Numbered from the stretch's first letter, positions 34,582 to 44,050 are shown. The stretch is DNA of 64,000 nucleotides from Halarcobacter mediterraneus (GCF_004116625.1 NZ_NXIE01000002.1:620001-684000), one strand, 5' to 3'. The notes: a model not told the origin generated them from the letters alone. Numbers and translations are program-made.

Positions 34582-35775
34582 ATGAAAAGAATATTAGTAA
34601 TTGGAGGAGGACAATGGCAAATACCAATTATAAAAAAAATAAAAGAACTTGGACATACTGTTATTTGTACAAATCTTTACGAAAATTCTCCTGCTTTTAA
34701 GTTTTCAGACCATTCTTATATAATTGATATCCTAAATAAAAATAAAAACCTTGAAATAGCAAAAAAACACAAAGTTCATGCTGTAATATCAGACCAAACA
34801 GATATTGCTGTAAAAACTGTTGCATACATAAATAAAAAACTTAGTTTAAATGGTAATAAAGAGGATATAGCAGAACTTTTTACTAATAAATTAAGAATGA
34901 GAAATGAAATAAATATACCTAACATACATCATCCCAAATTTAAACTATGTAAAAATGTTCAAGATGTAATAAATTTTTTTGAAAAAATACAAGTACCAAT
35001 AATTCTTAAACCTTTAGACAATCAGTCAAGTAGAGGTTTAGAATTTGTTGATTCACTTTTAAATATAAAAGATAAAGTAAAAACAACTTTAATGTATTGC
35101 CATAATAAACAATTCTTAGCTGAAGAATTTATTGGAGGCATTGAATTAACTGTAGAAGGTTACAAAAGTAGATTAGCTAAACATGAAAGTTATGCTGTTT
35201 CAAAAAAAACTCATTTTAAAAATACTATAGGAGTTGCCTCTTCACTGCAATATCAACAAAAGTTTGATGAATTTAATATAAATATATTAAAAGAGATAAA
35301 TAATCAGATATTTAAAAATATAAACTTTGGAATAACTCATACTGAATATAAACTCTACAAAGGAAAGTTTTATTTAGTTGAAGCAGCAATTAGAGGAGGA
35401 GGAACAAAGGTTTCTTCTTTAATAACTCCATTAATGAGTGGTTATGACACTAACTCTTTTTTAATTAAAGAAGCACTTGGAGAAAATATTTTATTGGAAA
35501 AAACAGTTAAAACAGAAAATACTATTTCTCTTAATTTTTTTAATTTCAAAGAAGGAGTAGTTAAAGAAATAACAGGAATTGATATCCTAAAAAACAATGA
35601 AAATATTTTAGATTATTCATTAGAATTTGAAATTGGAAGTTATATTAAATCCCCTACTGATGATAGAAGTAGAAGTGGGTATTATATTATTAAAGCAAAT
35701 GACATAGAAGAGTTAAAAAAAATATCTAAAGAGATACAAAAAAATATTCTAATCTCCTACAAAGGATTATTATGA
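34582..35775 (+). CDS. ATP-grasp carboxylate-amine ligase
   Basis: ATP-grasp enzymes join a carboxylate, activated as acyl phosphate, to an amine or thiol. The 397-residue product starts with a pre-ATP-grasp Rossmann strand (RILVIGGGQWQIPIIKKI). The ATP-binding PIILKPLDNQSSRGLEFV and FLAEEFIGGIELTVEGY follow, then YLVEAAIRGGGTKVSSL with metal-binding Glu. This layout is like PurK/carbamoyl-phosphate-synthetase-type ligases. In this operon it could attach an acid to the 4-amino sugar made by the WecE-like aminotransferase, or build an amide precursor; this is inference. It overlaps the next gene by four bases. Confidence 0.85.
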   Translation: MKRILVIGGGQWQIPIIKKIKELGHTVICTNLYENSPAFKFSDHSYIIDILNKNKNLEIAKKHKVHAVISDQTDIAVKTVAYINKKLSLNGNKEDIAELFTNKLRMRNEINIPNIHHPKFKLCKNVQDVINFFEKIQVPIILKPLDNQSSRGLEFVDSLLNIKDKVKTTLMYCHNKQFLAEEFIGGIELTVEGYKSRLAKHESYAVSKKTHFKNTIGVASSLQYQQKFDEFNINILKEINNQIFKNINFGITHTEYKLYKGKFYLVEAAIRGGGTKVSSLITPLMSGYDTNSFLIKEALGENILLEKTVKTENTISLNFFNFKEGVVKEITGIDILKNNENILDYSLEFEIGSYIKSPTDDRSRSGYYIIKANDIEELKKISKEIQKNILISYKGLL

Positions 35776-36461
35776 AAATGTCAAAAGAAGATATAGAAAT
35801 TATACAAAATAGATATTCAACAAGATTTGTAAAATATGGATACTCTCCTAAAACATTAGGATGGGATAAAGGGAAGCAGGACCTTAGGTATCATATTTTA
35901 CTAGAAGATTATAATTTAGAAAATAAAAGTATTTTAGATATTGGATGTGGTTTTGCAGATGCTAATATACTCTTAAAGAAGAAAGTTGAAAATTATACAT
36001 ACTTAGGAGTAGATATTGTAAAAGAACTTATTGAAACAGCAACAGAAATATATAAAGATGATTCTCATATTGACTTTATTTTAGGAGATTTTTTAAATCT
36101 TAATTTAAATAAAAAATTTGATATTGTTATAGCATCTGGTATATTTAATTTTAAACTAACAAACGAAGATAATTATGATTTTATAAATTCCTTTATGAAA
36201 AAAGCTTATAATCTTTCAAAAGAAGGTATTTCTTTTGACTTTTTATCAGACAAAGTAGATTTTCAATATAAAAATACCTTTCATAGTTCTCCTTCAAAAA
36301 TATTAGATATGGCATATCAATTTAGCAAAAATGTATCTTTAAAAAACAATTATATGCCTTTTGAGTTTGCCATAACTATTTTTAAAGATGAAAGCTTTGA
36401 AAAAAAAGACACAATATTTAAAAGGTTCAAAAATGAAAAAAGTTATTATAGATTTCATTAA
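35772..36461 (+). CDS. Class I SAM-dependent methyltransferase
   Basis: A 229-residue methyltransferase with the SAM motif I SILDIGCGFADANILL, motif II YLGVDIVKELIETA, an acidic FILGDFL (motif III) and FDIVIASGIFN. It is a small single-domain enzyme, with a C-terminal end rich in Lys. The substrate cannot be inferred beyond a small molecule or sugar. It overlaps the ATP-grasp gene by four bases, and the RraA-like gene starts inside its last 29 bases. Confidence 0.85.
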   Translation: MKMSKEDIEIIQNRYSTRFVKYGYSPKTLGWDKGKQDLRYHILLEDYNLENKSILDIGCGFADANILLKKKVENYTYLGVDIVKELIETATEIYKDDSHIDFILGDFLNLNLNKKFDIVIASGIFNFKLTNEDNYDFINSFMKKAYNLSKEGISFDFLSDKVDFQYKNTFHSSPSKILDMAYQFSKNVSLKNNYMPFEFAITIFKDESFEKKDTIFKRFKNEKSYYRFH

Positions 36462-37086
36462 AAGAAATCGTGTATCAACAACTGAACTAGCAGATTGTAT
36501 GGGGAAAAGTGGTGCAATCTATAATGTATCAGCAATAAATAAAGGTCACTTTAAAGTAGGTAATTTATTTTGGGTCTATGCTACAGGAGGAACAAACTGG
36601 AATGTTCATAAACAAATAGAAAAAGTATCTGATAATGATATTGTTTTTATTGAAGCATTGGATAATGAAGATAAAGCAATTTTTGGAGATTTAGTTTCTA
36701 AATATCTAATTCTGTACAAACAAGCAAATGCTATAGTTACAAATGGTCTATTAAGGGATGCACCAAGAATACTAAAAGAAAACTGGCCAATCTGGTGTCA
36801 TGGTTTTAATCCAGTAGGATATATAAATGAACCAGTTAAAATTAAAAAAGAAATAAGAGAATTAATAAAAGAAAAGCAGAAACTATACAAAAACTCTATT
36901 GCTGTTTGTGATGACACAGGGGTAGTGATAATTCCATCTAAATATCACAATAAAAAATTCCTAAAAAAAATAAAATCAATTGAAGAACAAGAAGATATTT
37001 GGTTTGATTGTATTGATAGAAAAAAATATTCAACCTTTGAAACTGTATGTCTAAAGAAATATGAAAAAGGTATAAATAAATGCTAA
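36433..37086 (+). CDS. RraA-like (HMG/CHA aldolase family) protein
   Basis: Resembles the RraA fold (regulator RraA, and the 4-hydroxy-4-methyl-2-oxoglutarate / 4-carboxy-4-hydroxy-2-oxoadipate aldolases). Visible features are TTELADCMGKSGAI near the start, then the core GDLVSKYLILYKQANAIVTNGLLRDAP and WCHGFNPVGY. The catalytic family pattern is DGxxRD; here it is NGLLRD, an Asp-to-Asn change, while the Arg-Asp pair is kept. I chose ATG 36433, behind AAAAGG and giving MKKVIIDFIKRN, over the upstream in-frame ATG 36388, which lies in the methyltransferase gene. 217 residues. Aldolase activity is likely but not certain. Confidence 0.62.
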   Translation: MKKVIIDFIKRNRVSTTELADCMGKSGAIYNVSAINKGHFKVGNLFWVYATGGTNWNVHKQIEKVSDNDIVFIEALDNEDKAIFGDLVSKYLILYKQANAIVTNGLLRDAPRILKENWPIWCHGFNPVGYINEPVKIKKEIRELIKEKQKLYKNSIAVCDDTGVVIIPSKYHNKKFLKKIKSIEEQEDIWFDCIDRKKYSTFETVCLKKYEKGINKC

Positions 37087-38246
37087 TCAACTTCAATAAA
37101 CCAACTATTATTGGGACTGAGCAGAAATATATTTTAACCTCAATGCAAAAAAATAAAATATCTGGAGATGGATATTTTACTAAATTATGTCAAAACTGGT
37201 TTAATAAAAAACTAAATGCAAAATTAACATTACTTACACCTTCATGTACTCATTCATTAGAAATGGCAGCACTTTTACTAGACATAAAAAAAGGAGATGA
37301 AATAATAATGCCATCTTATACTTTTGTAAGTACTGCGAATGCATTTGCTTTAAGAGGAGCAAAAATTATATTTATAGATATAAATGCTGACACTATGAAC
37401 ATTGATGAATCTAGAATAGAAGATGCTATAACACAAAAAACAAAAGCAATTGTTGTAGTACATTATGCAGGAGTTTCTTGCGAGATGGATACAATTATGG
37501 AAATTGCGAATAAATACAACATTTTTGTAGTAGAAGATTCAGCACAAGCTATTATGTCAAAATACAAAGATACATATTTAGGTACAATTGGTCACATAGG
37601 AACCTACAGTTTTCATGAAACTAAAAATCTTACAAGTGCAGGAGAAGGTGGACTTTTAATTATAAATGATAATAGATTTAAGAAAAGAGCAGAGATTATT
37701 AGAGAAAAAGGAACGAATAGAAGTCAATTTTTTAGAGGAGAAATAGATAAATATACCTGGGTTGACATAGGCAGTAGCTATTTATTAAATGATATAAGTG
37801 CTGCTTTTCTTTGGGGACAAATTCAAAATGCTAAACTTATTACAAAAAATAGACTTAATACATGGAGTATTTATTATAAAAATTTAAAAATTTTAGAGAA
37901 ACAAGGATACTTGAAACTACCTTTTATACCAAAAGAATGTATTCATAATGCACATATGTTTTATATAAAATTAAAAGATGAAAAAACAAGATTTAATCTT
38001 ATAAAATTCTTGAGAAAAAATGGTATTGAATCTTGCTTCCACTATATACCTTTACATACTTCTACTGCAGGTAAAAAATATAGTAAATTTGTGGGAGAAG
38101 ATATACATACAACAAAAGAAAGTAAAAAGATACTTAGACTTCCTCTATATTTTGAATTATCGGAAAGGGATACAATGTATATCATAGAAAGAATAAAAAC
38201 TTTTTTCAAAACTTACGATGAAAATAAAATTTTTGTAAACACCTAA
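37080..38246 (+). CDS. WecE-like sugar aminotransferase (DegT/DnrJ/EryC1/StrS family)
   Basis: PLP enzyme that most resembles dTDP-4-amino-4,6-dideoxygalactose transaminase (WecE/RffA), converting dTDP-4-keto-6-deoxyglucose to the 4-amino sugar. The 388-residue product has the N-terminal INFNKPTIIGTEQKYI, DEIIMPSYTFVSTANAFALRGA, VVEDSAQAI, the PLP-lysine motif TYSFHETKNLTSAGEGG and HMFYIKLKD. Its likely substrate is made by RmlA and RmlB encoded 3 kb downstream. No WecD-like N-acetyltransferase is seen nearby. It overlaps the RraA-like gene by seven bases. Confidence 0.85.
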   Translation: MLINFNKPTIIGTEQKYILTSMQKNKISGDGYFTKLCQNWFNKKLNAKLTLLTPSCTHSLEMAALLLDIKKGDEIIMPSYTFVSTANAFALRGAKIIFIDINADTMNIDESRIEDAITQKTKAIVVVHYAGVSCEMDTIMEIANKYNIFVVEDSAQAIMSKYKDTYLGTIGHIGTYSFHETKNLTSAGEGGLLIINDNRFKKRAEIIREKGTNRSQFFRGEIDKYTWVDIGSSYLLNDISAAFLWGQIQNAKLITKNRLNTWSIYYKNLKILEKQGYLKLPFIPKECIHNAHMFYIKLKDEKTRFNLIKFLRKNGIESCFHYIPLHTSTAGKKYSKFVGEDIHTTKESKKILRLPLYFELSERDTMYIIERIKTFFKTYDENKIFVNT

Positions 38247-38257
38247 AAGGAAATCAA

Positions 38258-39910
38258 ATGCCAGGATTATTTGGATATGTAAACAAACATGATAAAAACT
38301 TTATTCAGAAGATGAATAAAACAATGAAACATACAGAAAGTTTATCAATAAAAAACTTGCTTTCTGACAAAAATATTAAAGTTTCAAGTAGCTATTTAAA
38401 AAATGATAATTTAATTTCATACTCTAAAAATAAAATACATACCTTTTTATTTGGAGATATTTATAGTAATTATGACAAAAAAGATTTATATAAAGCATAT
38501 ATATCAAAGACTTTACCCTATTTCCTAAAAAACCTAAACGGTTATTTTAATTGTTTAATATATGATGAGAATATTAATAAACTTTTTCTAATAAGTGATA
38601 AATATGGATTAAAGCCATTGTTTATATATCACTACAATAATGACTTTGCATTTGCAGCAGAAACAAAAGCAATCTTATCATTATCTTTTGTCAATAAAAA
38701 AATAACTAAAAAAGCATTTAATTGTTTTATTGATTTAGGACATTTTGTAGGAGATACAACTTGGCATAAATATATAAAGATGATTTCTCCTTCTACTATT
38801 TTTGAATATAATTTATCTAATAATAAAAGTAAAAAATCTTATTACTGGAACTGGTCAAATGTTCAAAAGCAAAATATTTCATTTGATAATGCAATAAATA
38901 GACTATACAATCTTTTTATGAATTCAATGGAAATGAGATTAAAAGGACATAAAAGAATTGGATTGTCTTTGAGTGGAGGATTAGATAGTAGACTTATTCT
39001 AGCATCACTTCAAAAACTAATATCAAAGAAACAAACTATTACTGCATTTACTTTTGGAACACATAATTGTGATGATATGATAATTGCCAAAGAAATAGTA
39101 AAAAGATTTAATATTAATCATAAGACTTATCTTTTTTCTAATATAAATTGGCTAGAGAAAAGAATTCCTGAAGTTTCAAAGTCTGATGGTATGTATAGTA
39201 TTATGCATATGCATGGAACAGAGTTTAGGAAAGATATAAGCACAAATATAGATGTAAACTTCAATGGTTTTTTAGGGGATGTAATTTTAGGAGCAAGTTA
39301 TATACAAAGATATAAAAATTTTTATAATACAAAGATAAATGATGAAATAGCAAAAACAATTTATGGTATATATTGGAAAGATTCACTTGTAGATAAAAAG
39401 TACTTTAATATAGATAACACAGAACCATATATGATTTTAAATAGAGGAAGAAGGTTTATTCATGGTGCTTTAGCACATAGTAATCATCAAATTAAACAAA
39501 TTTTGCCTTTTCTTGATAATAATTTAATAGATTTTATATATTCTTTACCTGATGAATATAGATTAAATAATAAGATCTATTCAGCTATGCTATTAAAATA
39601 TTTTCCTGAACTATTTGAAAATATTCCTTGGCAGAAAACTAGAAGAACACTTGATAATAAAAAAAGTAATCTTCTCCCTGAACAAGCTTTTAGTAGAGGC
39701 TATCTTACATATGCTAATGAAATAAGAAAAGATAAAATATTAAACTATACTTATAAGACACTAAACTTTAAAAAATCAAAATATCAGAATTTTACAGATA
39801 CAAATATGATAAAACTTTATCTAGAACCTCACTTAAAAGATTTAAATCAGAATTATATTGATAAAATATTTAATACATTAACTGCTGAGTTATATTTAAG
39901 AAATTATTAA
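38258..39910 (+). CDS. Asparagine-synthetase-like enzyme lacking the glutaminase Cys
   Basis: A two-domain protein like AsnB. The N-terminal Ntn-type domain (about 1-190) is recognisable by SDKYGLKPLFIY and FAFAAETKAIL. The synthetase domain has the ATP-PPi loop LSLSGGLDSRLILA. Active AsnB begins Met-Cys-Gly-x-Phe-Gly with Cys2 as nucleophile; here it begins MPGLFGYV, with Pro in place of Cys. It therefore should not hydrolyse glutamine, and may use ammonia or another amine, as beta-lactam-synthetase-type relatives do. It lies between the sugar aminotransferase and a methyltransferase, so amidation of a sugar acid or an acyl group is plausible. Confidence 0.83.
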   Translation: MPGLFGYVNKHDKNFIQKMNKTMKHTESLSIKNLLSDKNIKVSSSYLKNDNLISYSKNKIHTFLFGDIYSNYDKKDLYKAYISKTLPYFLKNLNGYFNCLIYDENINKLFLISDKYGLKPLFIYHYNNDFAFAAETKAILSLSFVNKKITKKAFNCFIDLGHFVGDTTWHKYIKMISPSTIFEYNLSNNKSKKSYYWNWSNVQKQNISFDNAINRLYNLFMNSMEMRLKGHKRIGLSLSGGLDSRLILASLQKLISKKQTITAFTFGTHNCDDMIIAKEIVKRFNINHKTYLFSNINWLEKRIPEVSKSDGMYSIMHMHGTEFRKDISTNIDVNFNGFLGDVILGASYIQRYKNFYNTKINDEIAKTIYGIYWKDSLVDKKYFNIDNTEPYMILNRGRRFIHGALAHSNHQIKQILPFLDNNLIDFIYSLPDEYRLNNKIYSAMLLKYFPELFENIPWQKTRRTLDNKKSNLLPEQAFSRGYLTYANEIRKDKILNYTYKTLNFKKSKYQNFTDTNMIKLYLEPHLKDLNQNYIDKIFNTLTAELYLRNY

Positions 39911-39934
39911 AAAAATACAAAAGAGATACAACAA

Positions 39935-40948
39935 ATGAAATTTAAAGATATAAAAAAAGAATTAAAAAATATTCCTTGGATATCAACAGAAAATGCTAAT
40001 TTCCTATATAACTTTATTATAGAAAACAAGATTAACAATATTTTAGAATTAGGAATAGCTCATGGAACAGCAACTTGTTATATGGCAGCGGCATTAGAAG
40101 AGTTAGGGGAAGGGACTATTACTGCAGTTGACTTAACAGGTACTAGTTTCACTCCATCTGCTGAAGAACAAATAACAAAATATAATTTTGATAAATATGT
40201 AGATATAGTTCGCATGAAAACCGGATACAATTGGTTTTTACATGACAAAATAAAAAGTAATTCACAAAATAATATATGTAAAGAAGAATATGATTTATGT
40301 ATAATTGATGGAGCAAAGAATTGGACAATTGATAGTTCTGCATTTTATTTAGTAGATAAACTTCTAAAAGAAGATGGTTATATAATTTTTGATGATTATA
40401 CATGGACATATGAAATAGCTAATAAAACACAAATTTCAACAGATAGAATAAACCATGACTCGTTATCAGTACCTGAATTAAAAACACCCCATATAAAAGA
40501 AATTTTTGACTTATGTGTAATGCAGCATCCTAATTATTCAGATTTTAAGATTTTTTATAATAATCAATGGGCAATGGCAAAAAAAACATTAGTTGACAAA
40601 AAATACTCTATACATTCTTATGAGCATAACAATAGTTTATATATGGCAAGATCCATAGAAAAAATATATAAAAAAATTGCTCAATTCAAAAATAATAAAA
40701 TGGGCAGGATCCTCATTTATGGTAATGGTTCATTAGGTAAAATCATCGCATCTATATTAGAGAATAATATTGTAGGGTTTATAGACCAAAATGCTCATAT
40801 AATAAATAATCAAGATGTTTTCTCTATAGATGAAATCAATTCCATAGATTATGATAAAATTATAATTAGTGTGTTAGGTCATGAAGAATCAATTAAAAGA
40901 ATTCTACATAAAAATAATGTTCCGAATCAAATAATTATAACATTATAA
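39935..40948 (+). CDS. Class I methyltransferase with C-terminal YG-x-G module
   Basis: Residues about 1-240 form a SAM-dependent methyltransferase (Methyltransf_24-like): NILELGIAHGTATCYMAAAL, ITAVDLTGTSF, YDLCIIDGAKNWTIDSSA, YIIFDDYTWTYE. Residues about 250-337 are a separate module starting MGRILIYGNGSLGKIIASIL with VGFIDQN and DYDKIIISVLG. This matches the C-terminal module of the sulfotransferase at 33306 best (shared YGNG). The substrate is unknown. It follows the Asn-synthetase-like gene by 24 bp and precedes rmlA by 10 bp. Confidence 0.83.
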   Translation: MKFKDIKKELKNIPWISTENANFLYNFIIENKINNILELGIAHGTATCYMAAALEELGEGTITAVDLTGTSFTPSAEEQITKYNFDKYVDIVRMKTGYNWFLHDKIKSNSQNNICKEEYDLCIIDGAKNWTIDSSAFYLVDKLLKEDGYIIFDDYTWTYEIANKTQISTDRINHDSLSVPELKTPHIKEIFDLCVMQHPNYSDFKIFYNNQWAMAKKTLVDKKYSIHSYEHNNSLYMARSIEKIYKKIAQFKNNKMGRILIYGNGSLGKIIASILENNIVGFIDQNAHIINNQDVFSIDEINSIDYDKIIISVLGHEESIKRILHKNNVPNQIIITL

Positions 40949-40958
40949 GGAATAAAAA

Positions 40959-41831
40959 ATGAAAGGAATAATTCTTGCAGGTGGCTCAGGAACTAGACTT
41001 TACCCTGTAACAAAATCAATTAGTAAACAATTATTACCAGTTTATGATAAACCTATGATATATTATCCTTTATCAATATTAATGCTTTCCAAAATACAGG
41101 AAATATTAATAATAACAACTCCTGAAGATATAGATAACTTTAAAGAGTTATTAGGGGATGGATCAAATTGGGGTATAATGTTACAATATAAAATACAACC
41201 AAAACCAAAAGGATTAGCACAAGCATTTATAATAGGTGAAAAGTTTATAGGGGAAGATAGTGTTTGTTTAATTCTTGGTGATAATATATTTTATGGTAAT
41301 GGGCTTAGTAGATTTGTTCAAAGAGTAGCTCAAAGTAAAAAAGGAGCCACTATTTTTGCATATCAAGTTAAAAATCCTAGTAGATTTGGTGTAGTTGAGT
41401 TTGATAAAAATTATAATGCATTAAGTATTGAAGAGAAGCCTAAGACTCCTAAATCAAATTATGCAATTACAGGTTTATACTTCTATGATAATGATGTTAT
41501 TGAAATTGCAAAAAAAGTAAAACCTAGTATGAGAGGTGAATTAGAGATAACTTCAATTAATGAAAAATATCTTGAAAAAGGAAATCTAAAAGTTGAACTA
41601 CTAGGTCGTGGTTTTGCATGGCTTGATACAGGAACACATGACAGTCTAATTGAGGCTTCTCAGTTTGTACAAACTATTGAGCATAGACAAGGCTACAAGA
41701 TAGCTTGTTTAGAAGAAATTGCTTATAATAATAATTGGATAAGTAAAGAAAAAGTTCTTGAAATTGCAAAACCTTTATCTAAAAATTCATATGGTAGATA
41801 TTTAATTGAATTAGTTAAGGAAGAGGAATAA
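40959..41831 (+). CDS. rmlA: Glucose-1-phosphate thymidylyltransferase
   Basis: Makes dTDP-glucose from dTTP and glucose-1-phosphate. The 290-residue product has the signature [69 protein letters not shown] and [14 protein letters not shown], all diagnostic of RmlA/RffH. Length is standard. rmlB follows directly, but no rmlC or rmlD is present, so the product probably does not go to rhamnose but to the amino sugar made by the WecE-like enzyme. Confidence 0.97.
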   Translation: MKGIILAGGSGTRLYPVTKSISKQLLPVYDKPMIYYPLSILMLSKIQEILIITTPEDIDNFKELLGDGSNWGIMLQYKIQPKPKGLAQAFIIGEKFIGEDSVCLILGDNIFYGNGLSRFVQRVAQSKKGATIFAYQVKNPSRFGVVEFDKNYNALSIEEKPKTPKSNYAITGLYFYDNDVIEIAKKVKPSMRGELEITSINEKYLEKGNLKVELLGRGFAWLDTGTHDSLIEASQFVQTIEHRQGYKIACLEEIAYNNNWISKEKVLEIAKPLSKNSYGRYLIELVKEEE

Positions 41832-42869
41832 TTGAATAAAAGTATTTTAATAACTGGAGGTGCAGGATTTATAGGTAGTAATTTTATACCATATTTTCTA
41901 AAAAAATATAACCAATATCAAATAATAAATCTAGATTTATTATCTTATGCTGGAAATTTAGAAAACTTAAAAGAAATAGAAAACCATTCTAGATATAAGT
42001 TTATAAAAGGTGATATATGTAATAGAGAGTTAGTTGAGTTTATATTTGAAGAATATGATATAAAAGGTGTTATACATTTTGCAGCAGAATCACATGTTGA
42101 TAATTCTATTAAAGATCCAGGAATATTTATACAGACAAATGTAAATGGTACATTTACATTAATTGATGTTGCATATAGATATTGGATGAAAGAGCCTTTT
42201 AAATATAAGACTACTTATAGAAATTGTAGATTTCATCATATCTCAACAGATGAAGTTTATGGAACACTACCTGACGACTCCAAAGAGTTATTTACAGAGA
42301 AGACTCCATATGCTCCTAATTCTCCATATTCAGCCAGTAAAGCTTCTTCAGACTTTATAGTAAAAGCATATAATAAAACATATGGAATAAATACGGTAAT
42401 AAGTAACTGCTCAAATAACTATGGACCAAAACAACATAATGAAAAATTAATCCCAACAATTATAAAAAGGATTCTAGAAAATAAACCTATACCAATTTAT
42501 GGAGATGGGGGGAATGTTAGAGATTGGTTATTTGTATTAGATCATTGTAAAGGAATTGATTTAATTTATCATAAAGCTAAAAATGGAGAGACCTTTAATA
42601 TTGGAGGGAATAATGAAAGAACTAACCTTCAAGTGGTAGAAAAAATTTGTTCTATCCTTGATAAGGAAATACCTCCTAAAACAGTTCACTCATATAAGAA
42701 ACTTATTAATTTTGTAGAAGATAGAGCAGGACATGATAGAAGATATGCAATTGATACAAGTAAATTAGAAAATGAACTTGGATGGAATGTAGATGAAAGT
42801 TTTGAGACAGGTATCACTCTAACGATAAAATGGTATTTAACTAAAAACAAGGAGAGAAATAATACATGA
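41832..42869 (+). CDS. rmlB: dTDP-glucose 4,6-dehydratase
   Basis: Converts dTDP-glucose to dTDP-4-keto-6-deoxyglucose. The 345-residue short-chain dehydrogenase has LITGGAGFIGSNFIPYF, VIHFAAESHVDNSI, STDEVYGTL, the YSASKASSD catalytic Tyr-Lys motif and FNIGGNNERTNLQVV. The start is a TTG placed directly after the rmlA stop, with rmlA's GAGGAA serving as ribosome binding site. It overlaps the next gene by four bases. Confidence 0.96.
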   Translation: MNKSILITGGAGFIGSNFIPYFLKKYNQYQIINLDLLSYAGNLENLKEIENHSRYKFIKGDICNRELVEFIFEEYDIKGVIHFAAESHVDNSIKDPGIFIQTNVNGTFTLIDVAYRYWMKEPFKYKTTYRNCRFHHISTDEVYGTLPDDSKELFTEKTPYAPNSPYSASKASSDFIVKAYNKTYGINTVISNCSNNYGPKQHNEKLIPTIIKRILENKPIPIYGDGGNVRDWLFVLDHCKGIDLIYHKAKNGETFNIGGNNERTNLQVVEKICSILDKEIPPKTVHSYKKLINFVEDRAGHDRRYAIDTSKLENELGWNVDESFETGITLTIKWYLTKNKERNNT

Positions 42870-44050
42870 GTAATCTATCTCCAATAGTCCTTTTTGTTTA
42901 TAATAGATTAGAACATACAAAAAAAACTATTAATGCATTAAAAAAGAATTTACTAGCGGAACAAAGTCATTTATATATTTATTCTGATGGATATAAAAAT
43001 GAAGAAGATAAAACACAAGTATTAGAGCTTAGAAAATACCTAAAAACTATTAAAGGTTTTCTAGATATCAGCATTATTGAACAAAACAAGAATAAAGGTC
43101 TAGCAAATTCAATTATTAGTGGAGTTACAGAAGTTATAAATCATCATGGAACAACTATTGTTGTAGAAGATGATATTGTAACAAGTAGATATTTCTTAAC
43201 TTTTATGAATAAAGCATTAAATGATTATAAAGAAGAAAAAAAGGTATGGCATATAAGTGGTTGGAACTATCCTATATCAAACGAATACTTAGAGGATACA
43301 TTTCTTTGGAGAATGATGAACTGTTGGGGTTGGGCTACTTGGGAAGATAGATGGAAATATTTTGAGAAAGAACCTAAAAAACTAATTAACACCTACTCAA
43401 AGAAAGATATTAATAAATTTGATTTAGATATTAATAATGCAGGTTTTTGGGAACAAGTTTTAAAGAATAGTTCAAGAGAAATGAATACATGGGCTATTTT
43501 TTGGTATGCAACCATTTTCAATAATAAAGGTTTATGTCTTAATCCAACTCAATCATTTACTAAAAATATAGGATTTGATGGTACAGGGACAAATACTGGA
43601 TTTAGAAACAACTATTCATCTAAGCTAAATAATAGTTCTGAAATAAGAATGACTAAGAACTTTAATGAAAATAAACTTGCACTTGAAAGAATCAAAAGAT
43701 TTTTGATAAAAAAAGATGATAAGAACTTACAATTCTCAAAAAGCTTAAACCTAATATATAAAAAACTTAACGAATTAAAAAATACAAAAGAAAAATATAT
43801 TCTTTATGGTGCAGGAACAGGATGTTTATTAACATTAGGTATTTTAAAAGAAAATATAACTTTTATAGTTGATAATAATCTTTCTAATAAAGAAATTTAT
43901 AATATTGAAGTGAAAAATCTATCTTTTTTAGAAACCACAAATCATAAAATTATTATAACACCATTTGGAAGATTTTATGAAATCTATGAAACTTTAACCA
44001 AGCAATATAAAATACCCAAAGATAGAATTATATCTTTAGATATTCTTTAA
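42866..44050 (+). CDS. GT2-like glycosyltransferase with C-terminal YG-x-G module
   Basis: Residues about 1-285 look like a GT-A glycosyltransferase: PIVLFVYNRLEHTKKTINAL, YIYSDGY, QNKNKGLANSIISGV, TTIVVEDDIV (the DxD-like metal site), WRMMNCWGWATWEDRW and SFTKNIGFDGTGTNTG. Residues about 305-394 form the extra module starting KYILYGAGTGCLLT, with FIVDNNL and HKIIITPFGR. It is the last gene of the plus-strand operon and its stop abuts the stop of the convergent gene at 44051. Confidence 0.84.
   Translation: MSNLSPIVLFVYNRLEHTKKTINALKKNLLAEQSHLYIYSDGYKNEEDKTQVLELRKYLKTIKGFLDISIIEQNKNKGLANSIISGVTEVINHHGTTIVVEDDIVTSRYFLTFMNKALNDYKEEKKVWHISGWNYPISNEYLEDTFLWRMMNCWGWATWEDRWKYFEKEPKKLINTYSKKDINKFDLDINNAGFWEQVLKNSSREMNTWAIFWYATIFNNKGLCLNPTQSFTKNIGFDGTGTNTGFRNNYSSKLNNSSEIRMTKNFNENKLALERIKRFLIKKDDKNLQFSKSLNLIYKKLNELKNTKEKYILYGAGTGCLLTLGILKENITFIVDNNLSNKEIYNIEVKNLSFLETTNHKIIITPFGRFYEIYETLTKQYKIPKDRIISLDIL

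Noticed and set aside
36388-36432. Upstream start for the RraA-like gene
   Set aside because: It lies well inside the methyltransferase gene; the ATG at 36433 has AAAAGG before it and begins the recognisable fold.
40149-40409. Minus-strand open frame in the methyltransferase gene
   Set aside because: Antisense shadow of a frame with clear SAM-binding motifs.
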